Shown: positions 42,415-52,422, numbered from the stretch's first letter. The stretch is DNA of 64,000 bases from Bacillota bacterium (GCA_023412005.1 JAEYOE010000012.1:186001-250000); one strand, 5' to 3'. Notes: generated from the letters alone by a model not told the origin. Translations and numbers: made by a program.

Positions 42415-42903
42415 AAACAGGGTGGCTGGACAACCGATTTGTTTTACTACATTTATACTACATTTTCTGTAGTATAGGATAGATTTTGAGGGGATTTATA
42501 GACCAAACAGACTCAGTAGAATTGCTCAAAACCCCTTTAAATAGAACCGGCGCTTGGGTTATCCCGGCTGAATGTAAAATGACATGTACCGAGGTTCTGA
42601 TCCAAGGTGATGAATGTCGGGGCGAAGCGCCACAATAACCTTTGTGTTTAGGCCGCCTGTTCTCTTTTGAGGAAGGCGGCTGTTTATATTTCGGAGTATG
42701 ACCTTATGGGGCGGCTGAAAAAGCAGATAAGCGTGATAATACTCGAACAATAGGCGTGCTACCTGGAGCAGTACAACTCAAATTCACCGTGTTAAACACT
42801 CAAATAACCTACTCCCCCTCAATATAGCCCAGGATGGTATTGCTTAAAAATATCCCATAAAGCTTAACACCCTGCTCCGAAAAACCATTGCTCTTAGGCG
42901 TGT
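42415..42903. other. Intergenic region with hairpins
   Basis: 490 bp between the convergent modC and DUF5050 genes. A 9-bp perfect stem TATACTACA/TGTAGTATA with loop TTTTC (42454-42476) lies shortly after the modC stop and may end the nif-mod transcript, although its T-run is poor. A GC stem GCCGCCT/AGGCGGC around 42650-42685 is followed by TGTTTATATTT and may serve as a second terminator. No intact gene is seen; the minus-strand frame at 42559-42750 has no ribosome site. Confidence 0.5.
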
Positions 42904-43914
42904 TCAATCCTGCGTTAATTGATCTAAGCTCCCTTTTACAATATCATATTTAATGAGCGTCGGCGTAGCCGTATATGGCGCGAAAAGCAAAGTGTTGTTA
43001 TCAAAATGGTTTACAGCCAGCAGGCTGGCGTTAAGCAGCTTTTTGGCCCCCGTTCCGTCAGTTTGCATGCTCATAAAGGCTGATGATGAACCGTCTTCCT
43101 GTTCAATAACGTTAAGATAGTTATAATAGACAGAGTCTCCCACAACGATAATCGAGGTTGCCCCTGTATTTGAGAGCAGGGTTCTAGAGGATCCGTCTTT
43201 GCGCATCTTAAATATTGACTCGCGACTTGCGCAATAGATCCAATCGTCAGCCACGTCATATGCATATATAAACTCGTCAGCTGCAACAGTCAAGCCAGTG
43301 CCGTCTTTTTTAACATGGCAAAGCTTATACCCGTTATCCTTATCGACGAAATAGATATTATCGCCCAAAACGGATATGTGCTCGGCGTTGACTGAAATGA
43401 TTTTGGCCGAATTGCCATCGGGTTCCAGACGGTATATGCCGATGTCCGGGGTCTCCTCTTCGCCGCCAAGCATCGTCGTTGCGTAATAAACGGCATCGCC
43501 GACAATATCAATGGACTCTGTGCGCATGTCGCTCAGCGCTTCTTTGCCCGAGCCGTCGGTGCGTACGCGGTAAAGCTTCCCTTTGTCGCTCAGGTTTGAG
43601 TAATATATCCAGTCATCATGATAGTTCAGGTAGAACGCTTCGTCTTCGCTTATTTTATCGTCTTTGCCTTCGGCGTTATATCGCCATATGCCTGTGCTTG
43701 AATAGTATATTTCGTCTCCGGTGTTAACGGTTATACCGAAGCTTCCGTTGTTGCCAATTGTGTTGCCGCGCTGAACGTTTTCCTGAAAGACTCCTGTTGC
43801 CAGCAGCACCATGACGGCGGTAAATAAAACCGCAAAAACAACAAACGCCAGAATGAAGGCTTTGAAATTGCGATGCATGGTGGTTTTCTTTTTTTGCGAT
43901 TCTGTTACTAACAT
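42904..43914 (-). CDS. DUF5050-type beta-propeller protein, membrane-anchored
   Basis: 336-residue protein with a short cytosolic N-terminus, one membrane segment (residues about 17-41, FILAFVVFAVLFTAVMVLLA) and an extracellular domain built of repeated blades of the pattern DDWIYYSN-x-KLYRVRTDGSG, DAVYYATT, DNIYFVDKDNGYKLCHVKKDGTG, DSVYYNYL. This is the DUF5050 (prolow-density-lipoprotein-receptor-like) repeat of Firmicutes. The function is unknown. It lies 43 bp downstream of the yesN-type gene in the same direction, so it may be co-expressed with the two-component system and act as an extracytoplasmic sensor or ligand-binding partner (inference). Confidence 0.82.
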   Translation of the reverse strand: MLVTESQKKKTTMHRNFKAFILAFVVFAVLFTAVMVLLATGVFQENVQRGNTIGNNGSFGITVNTGDEIYYSSTGIWRYNAEGKDDKISEDEAFYLNYHDDWIYYSNLSDKGKLYRVRTDGSGKEALSDMRTESIDIVGDAVYYATTMLGGEEETPDIGIYRLEPDGNSAKIISVNAEHISVLGDNIYFVDKDNGYKLCHVKKDGTGLTVAADEFIYAYDVADDWIYCASRESIFKMRKDGSSRTLLSNTGATSIIVVGDSVYYNYLNVIEQEDGSSSAFMSMQTDGTGAKKLLNASLLAVNHFDNNTLLFAPYTATPTLIKYDIVKGSLDQLTQD

Positions 43915-43957
43915 TTTTTTAACCCACTTTTCTAAATAGTTATATTTTTTTGAATAG

Positions 43958-45565
43958 CTAGTTACCTTTTCCCGAGCGGAACTGAGAGGGCGTGATACCC
44001 TCTATCTCCTTGAACACAGTCGAAAAATACTGTACATTCGTGTACCCTACGGCGGAAGATACGTCATAGAGCTTCATTGCACTTTCAGACATCAGGCGTT
44101 TAGCGTTCTCAACGCGTTTGCTCATAAGATAAGTCGTGAACGTCACGCCGGTCTCCTCCTTAAACAGCTTGCAGAAATAAGACGGATTCAGATAGAATTT
44201 TGCCGCAACATCACGCATCGAGAGTGAAGCTGCGTAGTTTTCATCGATGTATTCTATTATTTTATCAATCAGCCAATGGCGCTTTGAGCCGAAGAAATCA
44301 TGATATTGCTGAGTGAGTACGGACAGCAGGTTCTGCAGCTGGGAGTGCATCTTGTCGATGGTATAAAAGGATGCGGACTCGTCTATATAATCGATACAGA
44401 TCTTGATTATATCTTCCGATACCGGCAGGAATGGCAGGCAGCCTTTAAAAAGGCTGTTCAACACGTTGATATACATCAGCTTAATTTGAAGCGATGAGGG
44501 CGTTCCTGCTGATTGGTTAAGAAACTCACTGATAAGCTCCGTAAGAAGCTTCGAAGCTTCGTCGGCATCACCGCTCTTAAGGCTCGATATTATAGATTTA
44601 AGATTGTATTCATCATAAACGATCTGAAAATCGTGTGTTTTAATTTCAACGTTTTCGCCATCTCCCGCATTCTGCTTCGAGCGGCACAGGTTGATGCTGT
44701 ATCTGGCTTTATTGTATGAATCGGAAATCTCGGCGAGGCTGTGGGCAATCGAGCCCATACCGTAAGCGATGCGATCTGAGTGCAGTTCGCTTATCTGATT
44801 CCCAGCATCGCTCAGAGCTTTTGCGCTGCAGGCTTTTAATTCGTCTGCAGACAGATTACTGAAAACAAGATAGACATTAACGTCATCGATCCAAAAGTCG
44901 AGAACCTTGTTGAAACAAGATGAAAGATGCTTTTTAATTATTTTATTGATACTTAAGTTGACAAGCGTATCTTCGACATCGTTTTCAGAAAGCTTAGGGT
45001 TGGCAGGATGTGAGTGAGCGATTATGCACATCGCCGAGCTTGATAAAAAAGTGACTCCGAGCTCTTTTAAACGCGCCGCAGGAACTTTGTTGAAATCCAG
45101 CTTGCCCTGCAGCAGGTCGATATATATCTTTTCGCGAAGCAGGCTGGAAGAATCAGCAAGGAGATCGTTTATCTCCTTGTGATATCTGTTCTGCTCGAGC
45201 GTGGCTATACATTTTGTGATGGTCTTCTTTAACTCATCTTCCGCTACAGGCTTTAAAAGATAGTCGACCGCTCCGAATCTGACCGCGCTGCGGGCATATT
45301 CGAATTCGTTGTAGCCACTAATGAGTATTACCTGCGGAAACAGCGCACTCTCATTGAGCGTCTGCATCAAGTCTATGCCCGAAAGCTCAGGCATCTCGAT
45401 ATCCGTTATAATTATATCCGGTTCATGCTTGACTGCAATATTAAAGGCTTTCGCTCCGTCCTCAGCCTCAAAGAGTTCTGTTATACCCATGCTTTCCCAA
45501 TCGATGGTGAGCAACAATCTTTTTCGAAGCCAGGGTTCGTCATCAACTATTAACAGCTTGTACAT
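43958..45565 (-). CDS. Response regulator, YesN/AraC type
   Basis: 535-residue regulator with an N-terminal receiver domain (phospho-acceptor Asp55 in IIITDIEMPE; LLKPVAEDEL near residue 105), a long middle region of YesN type, and a C-terminal AraC double helix-turn-helix (residues about 430-530: YAASLSMRDVAAKFYLNPSYF given in part as SMRDVAAKFYLN, then KLYDVSSAVGYTNVQYFSTVF given in part as VSSAVGYTN). The long frame opens upstream, but the ATG at 45565 has GGAGG 8 nt upstream. Phosphorylated by the kinase encoded 28 bp upstream; probably activates the adjacent sugar transporter genes. Confidence 0.94.
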   Translation of the reverse strand: MYKLLIVDDEPWLRKRLLLTIDWESMGITELFEAEDGAKAFNIAVKHEPDIIITDIEMPELSGIDLMQTLNESALFPQVILISGYNEFEYARSAVRFGAVDYLLKPVAEDELKKTITKCIATLEQNRYHKEINDLLADSSSLLREKIYIDLLQGKLDFNKVPAARLKELGVTFLSSSAMCIIAHSHPANPKLSENDVEDTLVNLSINKIIKKHLSSCFNKVLDFWIDDVNVYLVFSNLSADELKACSAKALSDAGNQISELHSDRIAYGMGSIAHSLAEISDSYNKARYSINLCRSKQNAGDGENVEIKTHDFQIVYDEYNLKSIISSLKSGDADEASKLLTELISEFLNQSAGTPSSLQIKLMYINVLNSLFKGCLPFLPVSEDIIKICIDYIDESASFYTIDKMHSQLQNLLSVLTQQYHDFFGSKRHWLIDKIIEYIDENYAASLSMRDVAAKFYLNPSYFCKLFKEETGVTFTTYLMSKRVENAKRLMSESAMKLYDVSSAVGYTNVQYFSTVFKEIEGITPSQFRSGKGN

Positions 45566-45593
45566 TCCATTTCCTCCAGGTAGGTCGTCCGCA

Positions 45594-47399
45594 TTAATGG
45601 TGTTTCGGTGGTTTATCGGAAATGCGCATACGTATAACGACCTCAGTATATTCGCCGTAAACACTGTCAAGCTGAATTCCGGACGACTCACCATATTTTA
45701 GCTTGATCTGATAATTGAGATTTCGGAGCGCATAACCTTTGCTTACGGTATTATCTTCAAAATCAAAGTCATTCATGCGCTTGTTCAGCATTTCAAGGGC
45801 GGTTTCGTGTATACCGATGCCGTTATCGCGGACCACGACTGTTAACAGATCATCCTCCTCTTTTGCGGTTATATCGATACGCCATTCATCGCGTTTATTT
45901 TGGAAGCCGTGAAGTATTGAATTTTCTATTACCGGCTGAAGCAAAAATTTAGGTACAGACAGGCCGTATATCTGTTTAGCGATATTGTAAGTAAAAACTA
46001 TTTTGTAATTTAGCCTTATATTTTGAACCGTTATATACTGATTGGCGAGCTCGAAGGCTTCGCGGAAGGGCACAGTATGTTTGCCGCCCGAAAGAGCGAT
46101 CCTGAAGAAACGGGATAACGCCATCACAAGGCTCGCAATTTCCTCCTGCTTGTTTATCTTTGCTATGCTGTAAAGAGACTCGAGAGAGTTGTAAAGCATA
46201 TGAGGATTGATCTCGGTCTGCAGCATCTGTATAGTCGCAACGGTTTTTCTGCTCTGCTCTTTTGAAACGTCGTTCACAAGAGAAAAGATCTCGCGGGCCA
46301 TTTCATTAAAGCCCGTATAGATGTCTTCGAATTCAGCGTTTGGCTTAATAGGCAGTTCGACGTTAAAGTTCCTGTTTTTAATCTCAGTCATTGCTGTTGA
46401 GAGCTGTTTTAACGGCTGAGTCATGGAGTTCGCGAGAACGGCCGTTATGAGGAAAGATAACACAAAGAGGCCGATAACCATGATGGGAAGTGTATTAAAT
46501 ACTTTGTTCATACCCTCTGTGACAGAGCTGGTGCCCGTGGCTATGACATAGTACCATTCATTGCTTTGGGAATACACCCAGTTGAGCAGGTGCGGCTTGC
46601 CGTTTAAGGATATTTCAAGTTGTCCTGACTCCTGCTGATTGCCGATTGCGGATAGTATTTCCCTGTATTGCGGAAGAGACTGCCCAATCTCATCGTCTGA
46701 CATCGATGAGATAAGATCTCCATGAGCATCCATGATAACCGCATACGACGGTTTTATATGCAAGCCTGAAATAAGAAGCTCGTTAATATACTGTTCCTTG
46801 ACGTTTGTCGTGAGTATAAGATCGTTGCCCTCTGTATCTTTGATGATAAGATTTTTGGATATATTTCTTTGTTTCATGGTATGTCCGATAGCAGGGTTGC
46901 TGATAACGTTTTCATAGGGAGTCGCAACGCCCCACTTGTTCTCGGGGAGGAAGTGGCAGTCGAGTACATTGGAGTTGATTCCATCGAATGTTGACATTCT
47001 AGAAACAAGAAATAGAGAACGATATGGAAAATACAAGTAGAAGTGATTAAACCCTGCGATACTGTAGGTGTCAACAATAAGCGAACTGTACACGGTCACA
47101 GGGTATTGCGTCGCTTCAAAAATTTCAGAATCAGTTGTTTCAAGTGCCGGGTCAATGATTCTTGGTATTTTTGCAAGCGCAACCCTAAGTTCATTGCTTG
47201 CGTTGTTCATAACATCAAGCTTCGATTCTATATTTTTGAAATTGTACACCAGTGTATCTTGTATATTTCCTGAGGTGTTCTCTTTGAGAGTGTGCTGGGT
47301 AGATGAGAACAGCAGCATCCCAAAGATAAGGACAGGCACCAGTATAGCCAGCGTTATATATAAAAACAATCGAATCCGAAATGCATTGATCTTCATCAT
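45594..47399 (-). CDS. Sensor histidine kinase, YesM type
   Basis: About 601-residue membrane histidine kinase: N-terminal membrane segment (residues about 12-32), a 270-residue extracytoplasmic sensor region, a second membrane segment near VIGLFVLSFLITAVLA, HAMP linker (MTQPLKQLSTAM), phospho-acceptor box EINPHMLYNSLESL and ATPase motifs (VIENSILHG, VVVRDNGIGI). The usual NPHFLYN is NPHMLYN here. The frame starts at TTG 47480, but the paired ATGs at 47399/47396 place the first membrane segment normally; the ribosome site is weak. It probably senses an extracellular carbohydrate and is divergent from the SDR and ABC genes it likely controls. Confidence 0.93.
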   Translation of the reverse strand: MMKINAFRIRLFLYITLAILVPVLIFGMLLFSSTQHTLKENTSGNIQDTLVYNFKNIESKLDVMNNASNELRVALAKIPRIIDPALETTDSEIFEATQYPVTVYSSLIVDTYSIAGFNHFYLYFPYRSLFLVSRMSTFDGINSNVLDCHFLPENKWGVATPYENVISNPAIGHTMKQRNISKNLIIKDTEGNDLILTTNVKEQYINELLISGLHIKPSYAVIMDAHGDLISSMSDDEIGQSLPQYREILSAIGNQQESGQLEISLNGKPHLLNWVYSQSNEWYYVIATGTSSVTEGMNKVFNTLPIMVIGLFVLSFLITAVLANSMTQPLKQLSTAMTEIKNRNFNVELPIKPNAEFEDIYTGFNEMAREIFSLVNDVSKEQSRKTVATIQMLQTEINPHMLYNSLESLYSIAKINKQEEIASLVMALSRFFRIALSGGKHTVPFREAFELANQYITVQNIRLNYKIVFTYNIAKQIYGLSVPKFLLQPVIENSILHGFQNKRDEWRIDITAKEEDDLLTVVVRDNGIGIHETALEMLNKRMNDFDFEDNTVSKGYALRNLNYQIKLKYGESSGIQLDSVYGEYTEVVIRMRISDKPPKHH

Positions 47400-47658
47400 T
47401 TTAGATAGCCCCGTGGTCAAAATCCACATATTGTTATTTAGTATGGCAATAAGGATATAGCACAAAATAAGCGTTGTCAATAAAGCGAAAGACGTTTTAA
47501 GGGCTTAAAACACGAACCATAATAAAAAAGCGAATATGACAAACAAATTACAAACATTGTTACGTTTACAAAGTTATTTAGAATTCGTAATCTAAATATA
47601 GAAAACAAGAATAATCAAACGCGAGTAAATTAAAAAAATGTTGCAGAGGGAGGAAAAT

Positions 47659-48435
47659 ATGAGCAGAAATGTTGTGATAACAGGTGCTGCCAGCGGTGTT
47701 GGCAAGGCGACTGTTAAGGCTTTTTTGGCACTGGGAGACAAGGTTTTTATGACCGACTGGAATAAGGATAATCTTAAAGCATCCTTTGACGAGCTGTCTG
47801 CCGGAGCGGAAGGCAGGATTTTTATGAGGGCGGCGAATGTTGCCAAATGGGACGACGTTGCGGCATTTGCCGAAATGGTTGCCGAGAAGGGTGGAGCCGA
47901 CGTGCTCGCAAACTGCGCCGGCGTTTTCCGCGTAGGACAGATCGAAAACGCGCCTGAAGAGGACTATGATTTTCAGTTCGACGTAAACGTGCGCGGTACG
48001 TTCCACACGATGAAAGCTTTCGGACCGCAGATGCTTGCAAAAAAGAAGGGCGCTATTATCAACGTATCGTCTGTATCCGGAATAGGCGGAGACTATAACA
48101 TGTCTTTATACTGCGCAACCAAAGGAGCGGTCATCGCATTGTCAAAAGCCGTTGCGATGGATTACTCAATGCAGGGCGTAAGAGTCAATATCATTTCCCC
48201 TTCGGCGGTTAAGACCCCCATGTTTTTGACAGGTGCCTCCGAAGCGGTGCTGGAAAGCTTCAGGAAGAATATGCCGGCGAGAACGCTCTGTGAGCCGGAA
48301 TACTGCGCTAACGTTATTGTCTATCTTGCTTCTGATCAGGCGGTTCACCTTTGCGGTGTGAATATACCCGTTGACGGGGGGCTCTCCGCATGGAACGGGC
48401 AGCCGAACCAGGAGAAGGAAACGACTGCCACATAA
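47659..48435 (+). CDS. Short-chain dehydrogenase/reductase (SDR)
   Basis: 258-residue classical SDR. NAD(P) motif TGAASGVGKA (residues about 7-16), structural NCAGV, catalytic Ser in VSSVSGI and Tyr-x-x-x-Lys in YCATK; C-terminal ASDQAVHLCGVNIPVDGG. An upstream ATG at 47638 is rejected because GGGAGGA lies just before 47659. It is the first plus-strand gene opposite the YesM gene and followed by a sugar-binding protein, so it likely oxidises a polyol or sugar imported by that transporter. Confidence 0.92.
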   Translation: MSRNVVITGAASGVGKATVKAFLALGDKVFMTDWNKDNLKASFDELSAGAEGRIFMRAANVAKWDDVAAFAEMVAEKGGADVLANCAGVFRVGQIENAPEEDYDFQFDVNVRGTFHTMKAFGPQMLAKKKGAIINVSSVSGIGGDYNMSLYCATKGAVIALSKAVAMDYSMQGVRVNIISPSAVKTPMFLTGASEAVLESFRKNMPARTLCEPEYCANVIVYLASDQAVHLCGVNIPVDGGLSAWNGQPNQEKETTAT

Positions 48436-48582
48436 CGGTTTTGTGTTTTATGAAACACGGGCATCACACAAAAATCTTAAACAAAAAACAAATTGGCTTG
48501 ATTTACAACAACGCAACAAAGAAGCTATGCTAAATACAACACTGGAATGTACATTACCAGTCACAAAAAAGAGGAGGAAAAC

Positions 48583-49647
48583 ATGAGAAAAAAGCTTTTA
48601 GTAGTTATTAGTCTCGTACTTGCAATGCTTATGGCTTTTGCAGCCTGCGCACAAGCACCTGCTGCGGTTTCGGAGGAACCGGCAGAAACAGAACAGTCTT
48701 CGGAACAGCCGTCTGCTGACGCAGAACCGTCTGAAGATTCGGCACAGCTTGAAGATCTGAGCGGCAAGAAAATAGCTGCGGTTGTGCTTATCGAAGACCA
48801 GTTCCAAAGAATGCTTCAGATAACCATGAAGAAAACCGCTGAGAGCTATGGCGCAACAGTTCTTGAAGGACACAGCGGTGGAGAGCTCGACAAAGAAGTT
48901 GAACTCATCAATCAGTATGCAACCGGCGGCGTAAACGGCATCTGCATATTCCCCGTCAGCCTTACAGGTTCGGCTGCGGCGCTCGAGAATGCTGCCAAGA
49001 ATGGCATCACCATCTACTGCGCTAATATGAATATGGACTATGAATGGCAGACTGGCTATGCCGAGATGGACCAGTACAACATCGGCGAGCTTGTTGGAGA
49101 ATTCTGTGCCGAGTACATCAAAGAGAATTTCCCGGACAGAAAGCCCAAGACAGCTATCATTCAGTTCACCGCTCTTCTTCCGGAGATGAGTGCGCAGAGA
49201 ACAAACGGCTTCCTTTCCAAGACACAGGATCTGATTGAGATCGTTCAGGACGTTGACGCTTGGGACGCGGATGTTGCTGTGAATACGGCTGCGGAAGTTA
49301 TGAACGCTAACCCCGACCTCGACCTCATCTTCTGCGCTAATGAAGGCGGCACGGTTGGCACGGTAATGGCTGTTAAAAATGCTGGAAAATCAATACCGGT
49401 ATTTGGTATTGACATCAGCGAACAGCTCGTAAACATGATGCTTGACCCTGACAACATCCTTCAGGCTCTCGCTGGCCAGGATCCTATCGCTCTTGGCGAG
49501 ACCTCAATGAAGAATCTCTGCCTCGCTATGATGGGCCAGGAATTTGAAACGGGCATTAAACTCCCCGGTATACCGTTAACGAGGAATGACCCCGAAGGCG
49601 CTAAGGCTTATATCCAGGAACTGCTGGCAGGACTTAGCGAAGGCTGA
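48583..49647 (+). CDS. Sugar ABC transporter substrate-binding lipoprotein
   Basis: 354-residue RbsB-like lipoprotein. Signal peptide with lipobox FAAC (Cys21), Glu/Ser/Pro-rich linker to about residue 60, then the sugar-binding fold from KIAAVVLIEDQFQ. GAGGAGG precedes ATG. Downstream lie a strong hairpin, the ATPase and the permease. Together with the SDR upstream and the kinase-BMC genes downstream, this transporter probably brings in the BMC substrate. Confidence 0.95.
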   Translation: MRKKLLVVISLVLAMLMAFAACAQAPAAVSEEPAETEQSSEQPSADAEPSEDSAQLEDLSGKKIAAVVLIEDQFQRMLQITMKKTAESYGATVLEGHSGGELDKEVELINQYATGGVNGICIFPVSLTGSAAALENAAKNGITIYCANMNMDYEWQTGYAEMDQYNIGELVGEFCAEYIKENFPDRKPKTAIIQFTALLPEMSAQRTNGFLSKTQDLIEIVQDVDAWDADVAVNTAAEVMNANPDLDLIFCANEGGTVGTVMAVKNAGKSIPVFGIDISEQLVNMMLDPDNILQALAGQDPIALGETSMKNLCLAMMGQEFETGIKLPGIPLTRNDPEGAKAYIQELLAGLSEG

Positions 49648-49668
49648 TTGAATTAGTTGGTATTTGAA

Positions 49669-49695
49669 GAAGGGGTTGCGGCGTGCAACCCCTTC
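49669..49695 (+). promoter_or_regulatory. Intercistronic hairpin after binding-protein gene
   Basis: An 11-bp perfect stem GAAGGGGTTGC (49669-49679) and GCAACCCCTTC (49685-49695), loop of 5, followed by CATTCTTCTTAT, only partly T-rich. Like the hairpin at 20907-20929 it separates a binding-protein gene from the less abundant transporter parts. Confidence 0.65.
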
Positions 49696-49725
49696 CATTC
49701 TTCTTATAGATTTGAGGAGGAAGAA

Positions 49726-51207
49726 GTGGAGAAACTGCTTGAAATAAAAAATGTAACAAAAGTCTTCCCGGGAACTGTTGCACTGGATAATTTTTCGGTC
49801 AAGTTCGAAGCCGGAAAAGTCCATGCGTTTCTTGGCAAGAACGGCTCGGGGAAAAGTACTTTGATAAAGATTATAGCGGGGGCGCAGCCGCCGACTTCTG
49901 GAGAGATATTGCTTGACGGAAAGAAGCTGGTGCTTAAGAATCCTCAGGATGCTTTTGATAAGGGCATCGCAACGGTCTATCAGGAATTATCTCTGATACC
50001 CGGACTCTCCATAGCAGAAAACATATTTTTCGGCAGACTGCCGAAAAAGGGTCCTGTTATCGATTTTAATAAGGCAAATCAGGATGCGGCGAAGCTCTTA
50101 GAAGAACTGGGGATAAACATATCTCCAAAGGCGAAGGTCAGCACGCTTAATATCTGGCAGCGCCAGCTGGTTGAGATAGCAAAAGCCATGTCCAATAATC
50201 CCCATGTTCTGTTGTTGGATGAGCCAACATCTGCGCTCGCACAGCATGAGACAGAAATGCTCTTTAAGCTTGTCCACGCGCTGAAGGAAAAGGGGGTTAT
50301 CATCATATACATAACCCACAAACTACAGGAACTTTGGAGTGTTGCGGATACTGTGACTGTGCTGCGCGACGGTAATTTCATCGGACGCGAGGAGATAGCT
50401 GATTTAACAAAAGAAAAAGTCATAAAAATGATGTTTGGCGATATTGAGACAAAGACCATACCTGAAGAGCTTAAGTGTCAGGACGAAGTTGTGCTTGAAG
50501 TTGAAGGCCTGACTCGTAAAGACGCTTTTCGCGACGTCAGCTTTACGCTGAGAAAAGGTGAGGTGCTTGGCATTGCAGGGCTGTTGGGCTCCGGCCGTTC
50601 AGAGTTGCTTCGTGCGATATTTGGTTCGGATAAATACGACTCGGGCAGGGTGCTGGTTTCGGGCAAGCCAATTAAAAAGGGGTCTCCAAATACCGGAAAA
50701 CAGGCAGGCCTTGCGATGACATCCGAAAACAGAAAAGAAGAAGGGCTCATTCAGATACATTCGGTTCGAGAAAACCTGGTTTTGGCGAGCCTTAAAAAAG
50801 TCTGCAGTAACGGCGTGTTCTCAAAGAAAAAAGAGCGTTCGCTGGTCAACAAACAGGTTGAAGACCTGCAGATAAAGATCGCTTCGCCTGAAGTTCCCGT
50901 TTCGTCTCTTTCGGGTGGAAACCAACAGAAGGTCGTTGTCGGCAATTGGCTCAATACAGAACCAAAAGTGATACTTCTCGATGAACCTTCAAAGGGTATA
51001 GACGTTAACGCAAAGCAGCAGATATTCGACATCGTCTGGGAACAGAGCAAGCATGGCGTTGCGTCGATAATCGTGTCGTCCGAGCTTGAGGAGCTGATAC
51101 AGACATGCCATAGGGTTTTGATAATGAGCAATGGCATGATCAAGGGCGAGGTACTTCCGTCGGAAGTTGCCGTAGAAGAACTATATACAAAGTGTATGGG
51201 AGAGTAA
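49726..51207 (+). CDS. Sugar ABC transporter, double ATP-binding subunit
   Basis: 493-residue RbsA/MglA-type fused ATPase. First half: Walker A GKNGSGKST (about residues 37-45), Walker B LLLDEPTSAL. Second half: LLGSGRSE, signature LSGGNQQK, Walker B ILLDEPSKGIDV. The start is a GTG at 49726 with GAGGAGG 6 nt upstream; an earlier TTG at 49657 would read through the hairpin. The stop is followed after one base by the permease ATG. Confidence 0.95.
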   Translation: MEKLLEIKNVTKVFPGTVALDNFSVKFEAGKVHAFLGKNGSGKSTLIKIIAGAQPPTSGEILLDGKKLVLKNPQDAFDKGIATVYQELSLIPGLSIAENIFFGRLPKKGPVIDFNKANQDAAKLLEELGINISPKAKVSTLNIWQRQLVEIAKAMSNNPHVLLLDEPTSALAQHETEMLFKLVHALKEKGVIIIYITHKLQELWSVADTVTVLRDGNFIGREEIADLTKEKVIKMMFGDIETKTIPEELKCQDEVVLEVEGLTRKDAFRDVSFTLRKGEVLGIAGLLGSGRSELLRAIFGSDKYDSGRVLVSGKPIKKGSPNTGKQAGLAMTSENRKEEGLIQIHSVRENLVLASLKKVCSNGVFSKKKERSLVNKQVEDLQIKIASPEVPVSSLSGGNQQKVVVGNWLNTEPKVILLDEPSKGIDVNAKQQIFDIVWEQSKHGVASIIVSSELEELIQTCHRVLIMSNGMIKGEVLPSEVAVEELYTKCMGE

Positions 51208-51208
51208 A

Positions 51209-52192
51209 ATGGGTAACGTAAATGCTAAAATAAGAAATATTCAATCTTTTGTAAAACGCAATGTGCTTATAGGCGTGCTTATCGCATTGTTCATCGTTTT
51301 ATCGTTTGCGAACGAAAACTTTTTTACATGGCAGAACATGATGACGGTTTTGAGGACCTCATCAATGAACGGTATAATCGCTCTGGGTATGACGCTTGTC
51401 ATTATATCCGGTGAAATTGATTTGTCTGTCGGATCGGCAGTCGCATTCTCCGGATGTTTCTCAGCATGGATGGTACAGAAGTTTACACAAGGCGGCATGG
51501 ATGTATTGCCCGCCATCATATTCTCGTCTATCGTTGTGCTGATAGCCGGTGTGCTTATAGGATTGTTTACGGCATGGATGAGGAACAGCTTCAGGGTTCC
51601 CTCGTTTATCACGACGCTTGGTCTGTTAACGATGCTGAGCGGCTTTGCGTATCTCTTGACGGGTGGATTTCCGATTGCGAGCTATCCTCAGTGGTTCGGA
51701 TATCTCGGAGCGGGCTTCATCGGAGGCGTCTTCCCGTTCCAGGCATTGATACTCATTATCGTATTCGTTTTAATATTCTTCCTGCTGAACTATACTGCGT
51801 TTGGCCGAAGCGTATACGCGGTTGGAGGCAATGTTGAAAGCGCCAGACTGTCAGGCGTTAACGTAACTCGCATACGGAGCATATCGTTTGGCATAACCGG
51901 CTTCCTTGCCGCTCTTTCTGGGCTTATGGTATCTTCGCAGATAATGGCAGGAACGCCCTCGGTTGGAACGAACGGGGAGATGACAGCGATATCGTCCATT
52001 ATTATTGGCGGCGCGAGCCTTTCGGGCGGCGTAGGAAAAGTTTCCGGCACGCTTATCGGTATACTGTTCCTCGGCGTTATACTCAACGGTATGACAATAA
52101 TGGGCATCAGCTCATACTGGCAGCTCGTCGTAAGAGGCGCGCTGGTTATCGTCGCGGTGCTGCTCAATATGTCCACACAGAAAGAACGGTAA
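51209..52192 (+). CDS. Sugar ABC transporter permease
   Basis: 327-residue RbsC-type permease with many hydrophobic segments and family blocks ALGMTLVIISGEIDLSVGSA (about residues 57-76), AVGGNVESARLSGVN and IIIGGASLSGGVGK. Closely coupled to the ATPase gene. Completes the third ribose-type importer in the window. Confidence 0.95.
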   Translation: MGNVNAKIRNIQSFVKRNVLIGVLIALFIVLSFANENFFTWQNMMTVLRTSSMNGIIALGMTLVIISGEIDLSVGSAVAFSGCFSAWMVQKFTQGGMDVLPAIIFSSIVVLIAGVLIGLFTAWMRNSFRVPSFITTLGLLTMLSGFAYLLTGGFPIASYPQWFGYLGAGFIGGVFPFQALILIIVFVLIFFLLNYTAFGRSVYAVGGNVESARLSGVNVTRIRSISFGITGFLAALSGLMVSSQIMAGTPSVGTNGEMTAISSIIIGGASLSGGVGKVSGTLIGILFLGVILNGMTIMGISSYWQLVVRGALVIVAVLLNMSTQKER

Positions 52193-52307
52193 CAAACTGA
52201 AGAACATCAAAGCAAATGCGCTTCATTTTGGATATGCCGGCTACAAAAGGACACGTAAAAAAAGTAATATTCGATAATGTAAGGCAAGGTAAACGGACGA
52301 CTTCAGC

Positions 52308-52343
52308 GCAGGGCTGACAAAAGATAAACGTATGCAGCCCTGC
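52308..52343 (+). terminator. Possible terminator after third ABC operon
   Basis: Perfect 9-bp stem GCAGGGCTG (52308-52316) with CAGCCCTGC (52335-52343) around an 18-nt loop, followed by TTCATAATT. Poor T-run, so it may terminate only partly before the GlpK-like gene. The 230-bp gap holds no gene. Confidence 0.5.
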
Positions 52344-52422
52344 TTCATAATTAAATCACGCAAAAACATGATTATTGCAGATGGCGGCAAATTAAAGCCT
52401 TATATTATTAAGGAGGCGCGGT

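Noticed and set aside
42559..42750. 63-codon minus-strand frame between modC and the DUF5050 gene
   Set aside because: No ribosome site or recognised family; the stretch is better explained by hairpins at the end of convergent transcripts.
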